In this document: positions 25,543 through 35,011 of the stretch, piece after piece
Numbering within the stretch: position 1 is the stretch's first letter
How the letters are laid out: the number at the start of each line of letters is the position of its first letter
DNA from: Rhodanobacter sp.
GTDB lineage: Bacteria; Pseudomonadota; Gammaproteobacteria; Xanthomonadales; Rhodanobacteraceae
Direction of reading: 5' to 3'
Assembly (NCBI GenBank): GCA_024711345.1
Contig: JANJTA010000026.1
Location: 61,035 to 125,034 of the forward strand
Length of the DNA stretch: 64,000 nt
Translations under genes and position numbers: made by a program
The notes under the pieces: generated by a model
What the model saw: only the letters and a program-made list of their open reading frames with translations
Told to the model about the DNA's origin: nothing
The model's database searches: none

Positions 25543-27258
25543 ATGACTAAGGTCCCCAGCAGTCGAGAAGTTATTAATGCCTTTGAAGACGGGACTCTGG
25601 CCGCGCAGCTGGCGACGAGATTCGGTGGCCTCGACAGCGCACCCATGCATAAGACCGCCATGCTGTGCGCCAAACTTCACAACGCCGGCAAGATCGATCT
25701 ATTTCGACTGGCTGAAGATGGGTCACTCTTGGTGCTCGATGATTGGCGTTTCTTCACGGCGACCAACTTCCTTGATTCAGTGCTACCGGAGCTGGACGAG
25801 TCAACTGAGCGCGTCATGACCTTCGTGGACAAACTAGTCACGCGCGGGGGAAACGACGGCGCTGCGAACCTCCCCAATGCTGCCTTTCGCGAGTGGTGTA
25901 AGCGCGCACCTCATCGGTCAGCCGTCGTAGTCGAAGCTGCGATAGAGGGTGCCCCTCTCGCAAATAAGTTCTTGATCTTCGCACTGGAAGCGTCCATGGA
26001 TGTCACAACGGCTAAGCGGATTGCGCTGACGGAATCGGGTGAAACCGCGCACGCGGCAATTGCGGCGCTGGGTCGAATCCCCGTCAGCGACGAGGTATCA
26101 GGAGCAGAACGCTTGGCGACGCTTTCAGAACTGCTAAACCGCGACCCTGACGATAGAATGCGAGCGGCCGTCCTGCACGCCGCGACTAACATGCTGACCC
26201 AGAGCAAGCAGCGCGGCGTAGACGCACTGCTAAATGTAGTTGCGCGCGCCGCCAACGGCGGCGAAGAAATCACCTCGCACCACGCAGCACAGGTGCTGTG
26301 GCTAGCCTCGGATCACCTGGACAACGCAACAGTAGCTGCCCTTCTCGCGTCGCTCAGGCACCTAAAGCCAGAGAATACAGCGACTCTGGAATTCCTCGAC
26401 TACGGCTTGGCTAGTCTCGTCAAGAACGGGTTCGTTGAAGCCGCTATCGAACACGTCACCGGCCTGCTTTCGGAAACAGACTGCTTGGGCCTGGAAAGTT
26501 TCGATGACTTCATGCGCGCGATCGGCGCCAGCGAGGACACACTCGGGGAGGTCGCGATCAGGTGGCTGCAGATCGGATCTGCGGTGCTGTGCGACGGCCT
26601 CGCTCACTTCCTCCAGCACGGAAACCCGAGGGGCAGGTCCCTGATGATCCCTGCGGCCGCAATCCCGCGTCATGTCCGAATGCAGGGATACGTTTGCCGG
26701 AAGGCTCTCGGGTGGTTTTTCTTCCTTCCGACAACGGCGGCTTCGGTACTCGTCGCCGTCCTGAGAGAAGCCGAAGGCGAAGCGATTTCGGAAATTCAAT
26801 CGCTCCTTTTCGACCCGTTGTTGATCAACTATGGCGGCGTCGTGGACTACCTTGGAAACATTCCATCCGGCGACCCTGTTCATGAGCGAATCAAGGCGGC
26901 GCTTGCCCTCCACGAAGACTACCTCAAGGGCATCAGATCCGTGGATACGATTCAAGAAATGCGCCCTTCCGAGCACGGGCAACAAATCCACCGCCGGCGT
27001 ATCTCAGAAGAAATGCGCCGGGCGCACAAAAGTGCGAGGAAGGAGTCTGTTTTTCTCAACCTAGTGCGCCATTCAGTGCTGTTGTACGGCAGAGGTGCCG
27101 TCAGCTTCGTGCAGGGCAGCAACGGAATGCTTCGCGCGGTCGAGATGGACCTCGAGTCGCACGGCTTCTCGATGGAGTACCCGCGCATCGCGTCTCTGGA
27201 TCCAATCGGTTTGGACTACAAGTTACGCCTGTATCGCGCGGAGAAGTCAAAACAATGA
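25543..27258 (+). CDS. Unrecognised 571-aa protein, probable alpha-solenoid, first gene of a two-gene cassette
   Basis: Soluble, helix-rich, without signal peptide or membrane segment. Residues about 120-400 consist of repeating amphipathic helices (for example AKRIALTESGETAHAAIAAL, MRAAVLHAATNML, HHAAQVLWLASDHL), which suggests a HEAT/ARM-like solenoid for protein or nucleic-acid binding. The C-terminal part has a basic patch (QQIHRRRISEEMRRAHKSAR). I recognise no family. The last codon overlaps the next gene's start (ATGA), so the two are translationally coupled. GC is visibly lower than in the core genes on either side. Confidence 0.75.
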   Translation: MTKVPSSREVINAFEDGTLAAQLATRFGGLDSAPMHKTAMLCAKLHNAGKIDLFRLAEDGSLLVLDDWRFFTATNFLDSVLPELDESTERVMTFVDKLVTRGGNDGAANLPNAAFREWCKRAPHRSAVVVEAAIEGAPLANKFLIFALEASMDVTTAKRIALTESGETAHAAIAALGRIPVSDEVSGAERLATLSELLNRDPDDRMRAAVLHAATNMLTQSKQRGVDALLNVVARAANGGEEITSHHAAQVLWLASDHLDNATVAALLASLRHLKPENTATLEFLDYGLASLVKNGFVEAAIEHVTGLLSETDCLGLESFDDFMRAIGASEDTLGEVAIRWLQIGSAVLCDGLAHFLQHGNPRGRSLMIPAAAIPRHVRMQGYVCRKALGWFFFLPTTAASVLVAVLREAEGEAISEIQSLLFDPLLINYGGVVDYLGNIPSGDPVHERIKAALALHEDYLKGIRSVDTIQEMRPSEHGQQIHRRRISEEMRRAHKSARKESVFLNLVRHSVLLYGRGAVSFVQGSNGMLRAVEMDLESHGFSMEYPRIASLDPIGLDYKLRLYRAEKSKQ

Positions 27259-29060
27259 AAGCCCTTGTTCGCGACTACCTGGCCTCGCTTCGTGAACGCG
27301 ACGAGCTCGACGCCGTGCTTCCCGAATTGCTGGGCGAGCTTGGGTTCCACGTTTTCTCTCGCCCGGGCCGCGGGACGCAACAGCTAGGAGTTGACGTTGC
27401 AGCAATCGGTAAGGGAGAGGATGGTGAAGACGCAGTGTTCTTGTTCTCCGTCAAGCCGGGAAATCTTACGCGTCGGGAATGGAGCAACGACTCGCCGCAG
27501 TCGTTGCGACCCTCGCTGGAGGAAATCCTCGACGCCTATATTGAGAATCGGATTCCGGTCGAGTACCGAGGGCTGAAGGTCGTCATCTGTATCGTGATAG
27601 GTGGTGAGGTGCACGAGCACATGCGTGAAAAGCTCAGAGGATTCTTCGGAAAGCACACTAGTTTGAAGATCAGCTTTCAGGAATGGGATGGCGACCGCCT
27701 TGCTGAGCTTATTTTGCGGGGATTGCTCCGCGAAGAAATCCTGCCAGCGCAACTGCGGAGCAGCTTCCGCAAGGCCATCGCGATGTTGGACGAGCCCGAC
27801 GTTTCAATGCAGCACTTCACCGAGCTCGTGAGAAGCCTTCTGAAGATGGATAAAGGCTCCAAGACGCGATTGCGCGTTGCTCGGCAACTCAATATTTGCA
27901 CTTGGATTCTGTACGTGTGGGCCCGAGGCGTTGGGAACATCGAAGCCCCCTATCGCGCTAGTGAACTCGCGCTACTCGCGACTTGGGAGCTTGTACGCCG
28001 ATCCATCGATAACAAGGGAGTTCCGAACAAAGACCTGAATCGCGTGCTGCGTCATGCCATCGGTCTTCACCTGGATGTCTCGGGTGCTTTCGTCGACAAG
28101 ATCACACCGAGCGTAGGTGTCATGCACGGGATTTCGGCGGCCATAGAATCCCGATCGTCGCTCGACGTAAACCTCGCACTTTTTGGGATCCTCGGGCGAA
28201 TCGGCCTCTGGGGCCTGTGGATGCACTGGCTCAAGGCACATGCCTCCGAAGGAACTCATTCATTCGGAGATGGATTCGACAATGCCGTTACGGCCGGAAT
28301 CAAACTGATACGCAATAACCCAGCCCTGCTGCTCCCTGTCAGCGATCAACAGACAACTGATATTGCGCTCTTTCTTCAGCTGTGGCTCGCCGAGTCGATG
28401 GACCTGTCGGAGGTTCGGAATTGGCTTGTGGAAATGACGGGGCGTCTCAACTACGCCATCAGGACTAGGGGGCACTACCCCTCATGCTCTACCGACTACG
28501 CGGAACTAGACGATCACCAGTCCCATCATAAGGATGACGAATTTTTCAAGGAAGCCACCGCTGGCTCAACACTCATCCCGCTGATAGCTGCATGGCTTCA
28601 CGCGCTGGGTGAGACGGAGGCATTCGACGCCCTGGCGAAGCTCGTGAAGGAAGAGCTTGACCACTGCACACTGCAGCTGTGGCTGCCCGACACCTCGTCT
28701 GAACCAGCCATGTACATAGGCGGCGAGCAGCACGGGCGCGCGCTTACCGATCTATCCCTAGACCAAGGCGGACAAACGCTCGTCAGCACCATCGCAGAGG
28801 CTTGCAAACGAACGGACGAGTTTCAGAAGCTCTCACCGATAATCTTCGATTCTTGGCCGATTCTCTTTGTGGCGTGCCATTACTACCAGCTCCCGGTCCC
28901 GGCAAACCTTTGGATCTTCCCGCTGCTTCCTCAGGAGAAATCTCCACCGCCTGCCGCAGCAACCCCCGCGCCTACGGAAAATGCCAGCGTCGATAGAGCG
29001 ACGTCCGCTGGGAAGAAGCTTGGCGCTAAGAAGATCACTGCGGCCAAGGGCTGTAAATAA
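27255..29060 (+). CDS. Unrecognised 601-aa protein with N-terminal PD-(D/E)xK-nuclease-like segment
   Basis: Residues about 20-75 read LLGELGFHVFSRPGRGTQQLG then VDVAAIG and VFLFSVKPG. This is the order seen in Mrr/restriction-type PD-(D/E)xK nucleases (helix, GxD, strand with xxK). The usual acidic residue before x-K is a serine here, so activity is uncertain. The middle 400 residues are helical and unrecognised. The C-terminus is a Pro/Ala then Lys-rich tail. It is the second gene of a coupled pair and is followed by a strong hairpin. Context and composition suggest a mobile defence-type cassette. This is inference. Confidence 0.7.
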   Translation: MKALVRDYLASLRERDELDAVLPELLGELGFHVFSRPGRGTQQLGVDVAAIGKGEDGEDAVFLFSVKPGNLTRREWSNDSPQSLRPSLEEILDAYIENRIPVEYRGLKVVICIVIGGEVHEHMREKLRGFFGKHTSLKISFQEWDGDRLAELILRGLLREEILPAQLRSSFRKAIAMLDEPDVSMQHFTELVRSLLKMDKGSKTRLRVARQLNICTWILYVWARGVGNIEAPYRASELALLATWELVRRSIDNKGVPNKDLNRVLRHAIGLHLDVSGAFVDKITPSVGVMHGISAAIESRSSLDVNLALFGILGRIGLWGLWMHWLKAHASEGTHSFGDGFDNAVTAGIKLIRNNPALLLPVSDQQTTDIALFLQLWLAESMDLSEVRNWLVEMTGRLNYAIRTRGHYPSCSTDYAELDDHQSHHKDDEFFKEATAGSTLIPLIAAWLHALGETEAFDALAKLVKEELDHCTLQLWLPDTSSEPAMYIGGEQHGRALTDLSLDQGGQTLVSTIAEACKRTDEFQKLSPIIFDSWPILFVACHYYQLPVPANLWIFPLLPQEKSPPPAAATPAPTENASVDRATSAGKKLGAKKITAAKGCK

Positions 29061-29094
29061 AGCCTTGACCTTGCATCAATGCAGAGATGCTCAA

Positions 29095-29117
29095 AGCTGG
29101 GTGCAGAGCACCCAGCT
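29095..29117 (+). terminator. Hairpin ending the two-gene cassette
   Basis: Perfect 10-bp arms (agctgggtgc / gcacccagct) with a 3-nt loop, 34 bp after the second gene's stop. No T-run follows. Confidence 0.55.
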
Positions 29118-29274
29118 ATAGCGCGAATGTCTGCTCTTGGTGACGAACTCAACCGATCGGCGCGCTCACACATGGCCTAGCCCAGGCGGTTCGGCATTCG
29201 CGCCACGGACACCGCGACCCCACAACCATTCGACTCGCGCCTGTTTCACCACCCCGCCGCTGCTACATGCATCG

Positions 29275-29308
29275 CAAAAAAAGCCGCCCGGATCGCTCCG
29301 GGCGGCTT
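29275..29308 (-). terminator. Rho-independent terminator of the M3 peptidase gene
   Basis: On the minus strand a perfect 12-bp stem (29281-29292 with 29297-29308) with loop gcga is followed by a run of Ts. Textbook form, located 24 bp after the stop of the leftward gene. Confidence 0.85.
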
Positions 29309-29331
29309 CGTTCCCTGCGGACGGTTCCGGC

Positions 29332-31524
29332 TCAGTCAACCGCGCCGTCCAGTCCGCGCCGCTTGAGCAGCGGCTCGATCTTCGGCTCCTGGCCGGTGAA
29401 GTCGCGGAACAGCTGCAGCGCGTCCTTGCTGCCGCCCTGCGAGAGCAGGGTGGTGCGGAAGCGGTCGCCGTTGGCGCGGGTGAGGCCGCCGTTGGCCTTG
29501 ATCCAGTCCACCGTGTTCGCGTCCAGCACCTCCGACCAGATGTAGGCGTAGTAGCCGGCCGCGTAGCCGCCCATGATGTGGCTGAAGTACGGCGTGCGGT
29601 AGCGCGGCGGCACCGGCGCGTAGTCGGTGCCGTTCGCCTTCAGCGCGGCGGCCTCGAACGCCATCACGCCGGCGGCGGCGGGGATCTTGTCCGCGCCGAG
29701 TCGGTGCCAGCTCTGGTCGAGCATGGCCGAGCCGAGGTACTCGGTGGTGGCGAAGCCCTGGTTGAACTTCGCGGTGGCCAGCACCTTGTCCAGCAGCGCC
29801 TGCGGCATTGGCGCGCCGGTCTGGTAGTGCTTCGCGTAGTTCGCCAGCACGCTCGGCCAGTCGGCCCACATCTCGTTCACCTGCGAGGGGAACTCGACGA
29901 AGTCGCGCGGCACGCTGGTGCCGCTGAAGCGCGGGTACTGCACGTTGGAGAACATCCCGTGCAAAGCGTGGCCGAACTCGTGGAACATGGTGGTGACCTC
30001 GTCCCAGGTGAGCAGGGTCGGGCCGCTGGCCGGCTTGGTGATGTTGAGGTGGTTGGCCACCACCGGCAGGTTGCCGGTGAGGCCGGACTGCTGCACGTAG
30101 GCGTTCATCCATGCGCCGCCGCGCTTGGACGGCCGCGCGTACATGTCGGCCAGGAAGATCGCCAGCTGGCTGCCGTCGGCGTTGTACACGTCGTACACCA
30201 GCACGTCGGGGTGGTAGACCGGCAAGTCGGTGCGCTGCTTGAAGCTGAGCCCGTAAAGTTGGCCGGCGGCATGGAACACGCCGTTCTCCAGCACGTTCTT
30301 CATCTCGAAGTACGGCTTGAGCTGGCTCTCGTCGAAGTCGTACTTCGCGGCGCGCACCTTCTCGGTGTAGTAGGCCCAGTCCCACGGCTGCAACGCGAAG
30401 GTCGGCTCGCCCTTCGCCGCCTGCTCCTTGTCGATCATCGCCTGCAGCGCCGCGCCCTCGCGCTTCGCGTTGGCCACCGCCGGCGGTGCCAGGCGGCTCA
30501 GCATGGCGTCGACCGCCTCCGGTGTCTGCGCGGTCTCGTCGGCCAGCACGTAGGCGGCCCAGGTCGGGTAGCCGAGCATCGTGGCCTTCTCGGCGCGCAG
30601 CTTCAGCACCTGCGAGACGATCGCGGTGTTGTCGTACGGGTTGCCGCGGCTGCCGCGGGCGACCGACGCCTCGTGCAGGCGCTGGCGCAGCGCGCGGTTG
30701 TGCAACTGGGCTTCGGGCGGCTGGCCGGTGGTGTTGAGCAGGGCGATGACGTACTTGCCGTCCAGGCCCTTGGCCTTGGCGGCGGCCGCGGCGGCGCCGA
30801 TCTGTTCGTCGCTGAGGCCGGCCAGCTCTTCCTTCGTGTCGACCACCACGGCGGAGTCATTCACCTCGGCCAGCACGTTCTGGCTGAAGGTGGTACCCAG
30901 CTTCGCCAGCTCGCCGTTGATCGCCTTCAGGCGCGCCTTGTTGGCGTCGGAGAGCTTCGCGCCGGCGCGCACGAAGTCGGTGTGGTAGCGCTCGATCAGG
31001 CGCACGCCCTCGGCGTCCAGGCCCAGGCTGTCGCGCGCGTCGTACAGCTGCCGGATGCGCGCGAACAGCTGCGGGTTCAGCGAGATGGCGTCGCGGTGCG
31101 CGGCCAGCTTCGGCGCGTACTCGGCCTGCAGCGCCTTGCGCGCGTCGTTGATGTCCACCCCGACCAGGCTGAAGAACGCGGTGGAGGTGCGGGTAAGCGT
31201 TTGCCCGGATTTCTCCAGCGCCACGATGGTGTTGTCGAACGTGGGCGCCGCGGCGTTGCCGGCGATCGCCTGCACTTCCTTCAGCTGCTCGGCCATGCCG
31301 CGGTCGAAGGCAGGCGCGAAGTCGCTGTCCCTGATCCTGTCGAACGGCGGGTAGTGCAGCGGCAGCGTGCTTTCGCGGAGCAGCGGGTTGCCGGCATCGG
31401 CGGTCAGCGCGTCGGTCTGCGCCGGCGACGCGGCGGATTCGGTCTTGCCGTTGCCGGCATCGGTACAGGCGGCCATGGAGCCGGACAGGGCGAAGGCCAG
31501 GGCCAGCGCGATGGGGTGCTTCAT
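29332..31524 (-). CDS. dcp: M3 family metallopeptidase, peptidyl-dipeptidase Dcp type, lipoprotein
   Basis: 730 aa. The zinc site HEFGHALHG lies near residue 515, with the downstream Glu in the VEFPSQVNE region, as in M3 peptidases. N-terminal signal with lipobox MAAC predicts a lipoprotein acting in the periplasm on short peptides. ATG at 31524 chosen because it begins the signal peptide; the frame continues to 31599 without a credible sequence. Monocistronic with its own terminator. Confidence 0.93.
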   Translation of the reverse strand: MKHPIALALAFALSGSMAACTDAGNGKTESAASPAQTDALTADAGNPLLRESTLPLHYPPFDRIRDSDFAPAFDRGMAEQLKEVQAIAGNAAAPTFDNTIVALEKSGQTLTRTSTAFFSLVGVDINDARKALQAEYAPKLAAHRDAISLNPQLFARIRQLYDARDSLGLDAEGVRLIERYHTDFVRAGAKLSDANKARLKAINGELAKLGTTFSQNVLAEVNDSAVVVDTKEELAGLSDEQIGAAAAAAKAKGLDGKYVIALLNTTGQPPEAQLHNRALRQRLHEASVARGSRGNPYDNTAIVSQVLKLRAEKATMLGYPTWAAYVLADETAQTPEAVDAMLSRLAPPAVANAKREGAALQAMIDKEQAAKGEPTFALQPWDWAYYTEKVRAAKYDFDESQLKPYFEMKNVLENGVFHAAGQLYGLSFKQRTDLPVYHPDVLVYDVYNADGSQLAIFLADMYARPSKRGGAWMNAYVQQSGLTGNLPVVANHLNITKPASGPTLLTWDEVTTMFHEFGHALHGMFSNVQYPRFSGTSVPRDFVEFPSQVNEMWADWPSVLANYAKHYQTGAPMPQALLDKVLATAKFNQGFATTEYLGSAMLDQSWHRLGADKIPAAAGVMAFEAAALKANGTDYAPVPPRYRTPYFSHIMGGYAAGYYAYIWSEVLDANTVDWIKANGGLTRANGDRFRTTLLSQGGSKDALQLFRDFTGQEPKIEPLLKRRGLDGAVD

Positions 31525-31663
31525 CGGTACGGATCTCGTCGTGGGGTAAGCCTCTGATCCTACCCAACGCACGCCGCTTTCATGCATGACTAAAGGCATG
31601 GTGGGCGGCGATTCGCCCCGGGCTCCTGCCTGTGCTGGATGGCGTGCCGGCGCGCCTGGCCAT

Positions 31664-31822
31664 TCAGCTGGCCGAGGCCACCGGCACCACCACCGCCGCG
31701 TGCGCCGCGCCGGCCAGCTGCACCGGCGCCGGGGCGAGCGTCAACATGGAACCGACGACCAGCGCGCAGACGGCGAAGCAGACGACGAACAGGCCGGCCA
31801 GGATGTGCGATTCGAATTTCAT
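31664..31822 (-). CDS. Small single-pass membrane protein (52 aa)
   Basis: MKFESHILAGLF leads into a hydrophobic segment (VVCFAVCALVVGSML) and an Ala/Val-rich tail. GGAGACAC precedes the ATG at 31822 at proper spacing, which supports translation. No family recognised. Confidence 0.6.
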   Translation of the reverse strand: MKFESHILAGLFVVCFAVCALVVGSMLTLAPAPVQLAGAAHAAVVVPVASAS

Positions 31823-32021
31823 GATGTGTCTCCGCGTGAGTGGATGTTCCCTGTGATGCAGAGGGAGCAATCACCGTGCCAAGTCACCCTGAAGCGCGCA
31901 AAGCCTTGCCCCGCCTGCATCCGCAGGCCACGCGCGGAATGGCGACGGGCTGTCCGCGGACAGCCGCCACGGTGCGACCGGACAGCCGGACAGCCATTAC
32001 GAAGACGACGACGCGCGCCGG

Positions 32022-32525
32022 TCAGCCCGCCGCGCGCGATTCGCCGGCGGCGTGCCGCAGCCGGCGGTACTCCACCACGGTGAGCGCGACGATCAGCAGG
32101 TCGAACAGGGTCAGCACCACGAAGCCGAACGAGGGGCCCGCTACCGCCATGTGATAGAGCTGGTACGCCGCGAACGCCGCGGTCAGCCCGATCAGGCCGG
32201 GGTAGGCCCACAGCCTGCCGCGCAGGATCTCCACGATCACCACCAGTTTTGCCGCACCGTGGGACAGCAGGTAGGCCACCGCGAACAGCACCGAGCCCTG
32301 GTCGAACTGTGCGGCCCAGTGCAGGATGTGCGTCGCGATGGCGTCGTGGGGGTCCCGGCGCAACTCCGGCGCCACCAGCAGGCCGACCCAGGCCTGCAGC
32401 CGCACCGGACCGAGCAGCAGCAGCCACAGCCCGCCCACCACCTCGGCGAGGCCGTCGAGCCCCTTCAGCGCAAGGCCGACGGCAAAGGCCTTGTCGGACA
32501 GCGTTCGCACGCGCAGGCCGGTCAT
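32022..32525 (-). CDS. DUF2127 domain-containing membrane protein
   Basis: 167 aa, four membrane segments. LKGLDGLAEVVGGLWLLL at the N-terminus and SHGAAKLVVIVEILRGRLWAYP in the middle match DUF2127. GGGAGA lies 8 bp before the ATG. Function unknown. Confidence 0.85.
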   Translation of the reverse strand: MTGLRVRTLSDKAFAVGLALKGLDGLAEVVGGLWLLLLGPVRLQAWVGLLVAPELRRDPHDAIATHILHWAAQFDQGSVLFAVAYLLSHGAAKLVVIVEILRGRLWAYPGLIGLTAAFAAYQLYHMAVAGPSFGFVVLTLFDLLIVALTVVEYRRLRHAAGESRAAG

Positions 32526-32595
32526 CGTCGTGTTCTCCCGCGAAGCTTGCGCCAATGCGCGCCGCCCGGCCTGCAGCGTAGCGGGCGCCGACAGC

Positions 32596-33297
32596 TCATG
32601 CCGCCAGCCAGTCGCGCAGCGCCCGGGTCACCGCCGCCGGCTGCTCCATCGGGCTCATGTGGCCGCTGTCTTCCACCACCACCAGCCGCGCCTGCGGCAT
32701 CAGCGCCGCCATCGCCTCGTGCAGCGCCGGCGGCGTGAGCACGTCGAGCCGACCGCACAGCACCAGCACCGGGCAGCGCAGCCCACGCAGCGCGGCCGCG
32801 CCGTCGGCGCGACGCATCGCGTTCTGGCGGATGAACACCTCGCGCCCCTGGCGCAGCGTCATCGCGTTGATCCGCTGCACCAGCACGGCGTCGTGCAGGT
32901 GGTCGGCGGCGACGAAGCTGGGCAGCAGCTGCTCGGTCATGCCGCGGAAGGTGCCGGGGAAGCCGACCGCGCGGTTCGCCGCCAGCCGCTGCGCGAGGCG
33001 CTCGGGCGTGTCGGCGCGGAACGAGGTATCCAGCAGCGCCAGCCGCGCGATGCGCTGCGGCGCCTGGCGCGCGATCTCCTGCGCCACGTAGCCGCCGAAC
33101 GAGAAGCCGGCCAGCGCGAAGCGCGGCGGCGCCGCGTCCAGCACCTGCCGCGCCAGCGCGGCGATGCTGTCGGCGTGGCCGAGCTCGGCCACCGTGCACG
33201 CGGCCACATCGGCCAGCCCGCTCAGCTGGTCGCGCCACAGGTCCTCGTCGCACAGGAATCCGGGAAGCAGCCACAGCGGCTGCCGGGGGTCGGCCAT
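32596..33297 (-). CDS. Alpha/beta hydrolase
   Basis: 233 aa, cytoplasmic. LLPGFLCDEDLW forms the oxyanion region, AGFSFGGYVA holds the nucleophile Ser, LCGRLDVLTPP the acid and DSGHMSP the His. Resembles small esterases and lactonases of the MhpC/BioH type. Substrate not predictable. Confidence 0.88.
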   Translation of the reverse strand: MADPRQPLWLLPGFLCDEDLWRDQLSGLADVAACTVAELGHADSIAALARQVLDAAPPRFALAGFSFGGYVAQEIARQAPQRIARLALLDTSFRADTPERLAQRLAANRAVGFPGTFRGMTEQLLPSFVAADHLHDAVLVQRINAMTLRQGREVFIRQNAMRRADGAAALRGLRCPVLVLCGRLDVLTPPALHEAMAALMPQARLVVVEDSGHMSPMEQPAAVTRALRDWLAA

Positions 33298-33492
33298 GAT
33301 CGTGATCGCCGGTCAAAAGGAAGCATTATCGGCCACCTTGCGGGTGAAGCCGTTCCTCCTCTTGCCGGCGGCCATGCCGGCAGGCGCGAACCCGCGGGCG
33401 CGACGAACTGCCCCGTCACCGCGACCGGGCGGGTGATCCGGCCACGCGCGGCATGCGGCGATGGCGCCGCAGGCGCGAACACCCGGCATGCC

Positions 33493-33519
33493 GACCGTTG
33501 CGCGGGCCGCGCAACGGTC
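33493..33519 (-). terminator. Hairpin downstream of hsp20
   Basis: Inverted repeat with arms gaccgttgcgc and gcgcaacggtc, beginning 9 bp beyond the hsp20 stop. GC-rich stem with no clear T-run. Confidence 0.5.
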
Positions 33520-33527
33520 GACCCGCT

Positions 33528-33980
33528 TCAGCTGACCTTGACCTTGCGCGCGCTGCCGTTCGCCTTCTTCGGCAGGTTCAGGGTGAGTACGCCGTTGTCG
33601 TAATGGGCGTCCGCCTTGCTGTCGTCGATGTCGCTCGGCAACGTGAAGGCGCGGTAGACGCTGCCGTAGTAGCGCTCGGTGTACAGGTCCCTGTGGTTGT
33701 CGCCCTTCTTGCTGGTCTCGCGTTTCACTTCGGCGCTGATCGCGACCTGGTTGCCATCGATCGAGACCTGGATGTCGTCCTTGCTGGCGCCAGGCATCTC
33801 GGCCTTGACCAGGAACGACTTGTCGTCCTCGGAGACGTCCAGGCGCAGGTCCGGCGCCGTCGCCTCCAGTTCGCGCCACGGTGCGCGCTGGCGCAGGCCG
33901 CGGAACATGTCCTCGAAGGTGAGCAGCGGATCGAAGCCGGTCACCGCCTTGACGGGATTCCAGCGTGCAATGTTCGACAT
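33528..33980 (-). CDS. Hsp20/alpha-crystallin family small heat shock protein
   Basis: 150 aa. Alpha-crystallin domain with EMPGASKDDIQVSIDGN and the closing DNGVLTLNLPKK (the GVLTL motif), plus a C-terminal basic tail. An ATP-independent holdase chaperone. GGAGGATC precedes the ATG at 33980. Confidence 0.93.
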   Translation of the reverse strand: MSNIARWNPVKAVTGFDPLLTFEDMFRGLRQRAPWRELEATAPDLRLDVSEDDKSFLVKAEMPGASKDDIQVSIDGNQVAISAEVKRETSKKGDNHRDLYTERYYGSVYRAFTLPSDIDDSKADAHYDNGVLTLNLPKKANGSARKVKVS

Positions 33981-34156
33981 GGGTTGATCCTCCACGCGCA
34001 AAAAACGCCCGCTTCAGTCCCCTCGCGGAAGCCGGCCAACCCGCCTCACGCGCGCATGCGCCAAGGCGGTACCGGCCTTCAAGCGTACTCGCCGGCAGGC
34101 TCGCGGTATTGACCATGGTCAACTCGGCCCCTGCCGGCGCGACGGCGGTCGCGCGC

Positions 34157-34924
34157 TTATTCGGTCTCACCCTGCGCGTACTTCTCGTGCAGCGCCACCG
34201 GCGGCGCGACGGCCCTGCCCGCGCGCCGGCGGATGGCCAGGTTGATCAGCTCCACGAACACCGAGAAGGCCATCGCGGCGTAGATGTAGCCCTTCGGAAT
34301 GTGCTGGCCGAAGCCGTCCGCCATCAGCACCAGGCCGATCATGATCAGGAAGCTCAGGGCGAGCACCTTGACCGTGGGATGGCGCTCGACGAACTCGCCG
34401 ATCGGCTGCGCGAACGCCAGCATGAAACCGATCGAGGCGAGGATGGCGGTGACCATGATCCAGCGCTCGTCGACCATGCCGACGGCGGTGATGATCGAGT
34501 CGAGCGAGAACACGATGTCGAGCAGCATGATCTGCACGACCACGCCGCCGAGCGTCGCCGCCGCCGCGCCCGCACTGACCCGCTCGGTGGCGCCTTCCAG
34601 TTTCTGGTGGATCTCATGCGTGGCCTTGCCGATCAGGAACAACCCGCCGCCGATCAGGATCAGGTCGCGCCAGGAGAACGCATGGCCGAACAGCGAGAAC
34701 AGCGGCGCGGTCAGCCCGACGATCCAGGCGATCGCCAGCAGCAGGGCCAGACGCGTCACGGCCGCCAGCACGATGCCGATGCGGCGCGCCGCGTTGCGCT
34801 GCGCCGGCGGCAATTTGCCGGCCAGGATCGAGATGAAGATGATGTTGTCGATGCCGAGCACCAGCTCGAGCGCGGTCAGCGTGGCAAGGGCGATCCAGGT
34901 TTCGGGATTGGCCAGCAATTCCAT
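34157..34924 (-). CDS. TerC family integral membrane protein, probable Mn exporter
   Basis: 255 aa, about seven membrane segments. Conserved acidic signatures ELVLGIDNIIFISIL and LDIVFSLDSIITAVGM define the TerC family. Many TerC/Alx proteins are implicated in manganese efflux and are controlled by a yybP-ykoY riboswitch. Such a riboswitch is present upstream on the same strand at 35491-35600, ahead of the small zinc-ribbon gene that precedes terC. Confidence 0.9.
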   Translation of the reverse strand: MELLANPETWIALATLTALELVLGIDNIIFISILAGKLPPAQRNAARRIGIVLAAVTRLALLLAIAWIVGLTAPLFSLFGHAFSWRDLILIGGGLFLIGKATHEIHQKLEGATERVSAGAAAATLGGVVVQIMLLDIVFSLDSIITAVGMVDERWIMVTAILASIGFMLAFAQPIGEFVERHPTVKVLALSFLIMIGLVLMADGFGQHIPKGYIYAAMAFSVFVELINLAIRRRAGRAVAPPVALHEKYAQGETE

Positions 34925-35011
34925 GGGAAGTCTCTTCGGTCGGCAGGAAGTGGCGCGCCATCACACTGCTTGCGGCGTGACGGCGCGGTCGGGGCGCGGA
35001 TCGGTCGCCGC

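Noticed and set aside
29137..31557. 806-codon plus-strand open frame
   Set aside because: It is the antisense shadow of the M3 peptidase gene, which has a zinc motif, signal peptide and terminator.
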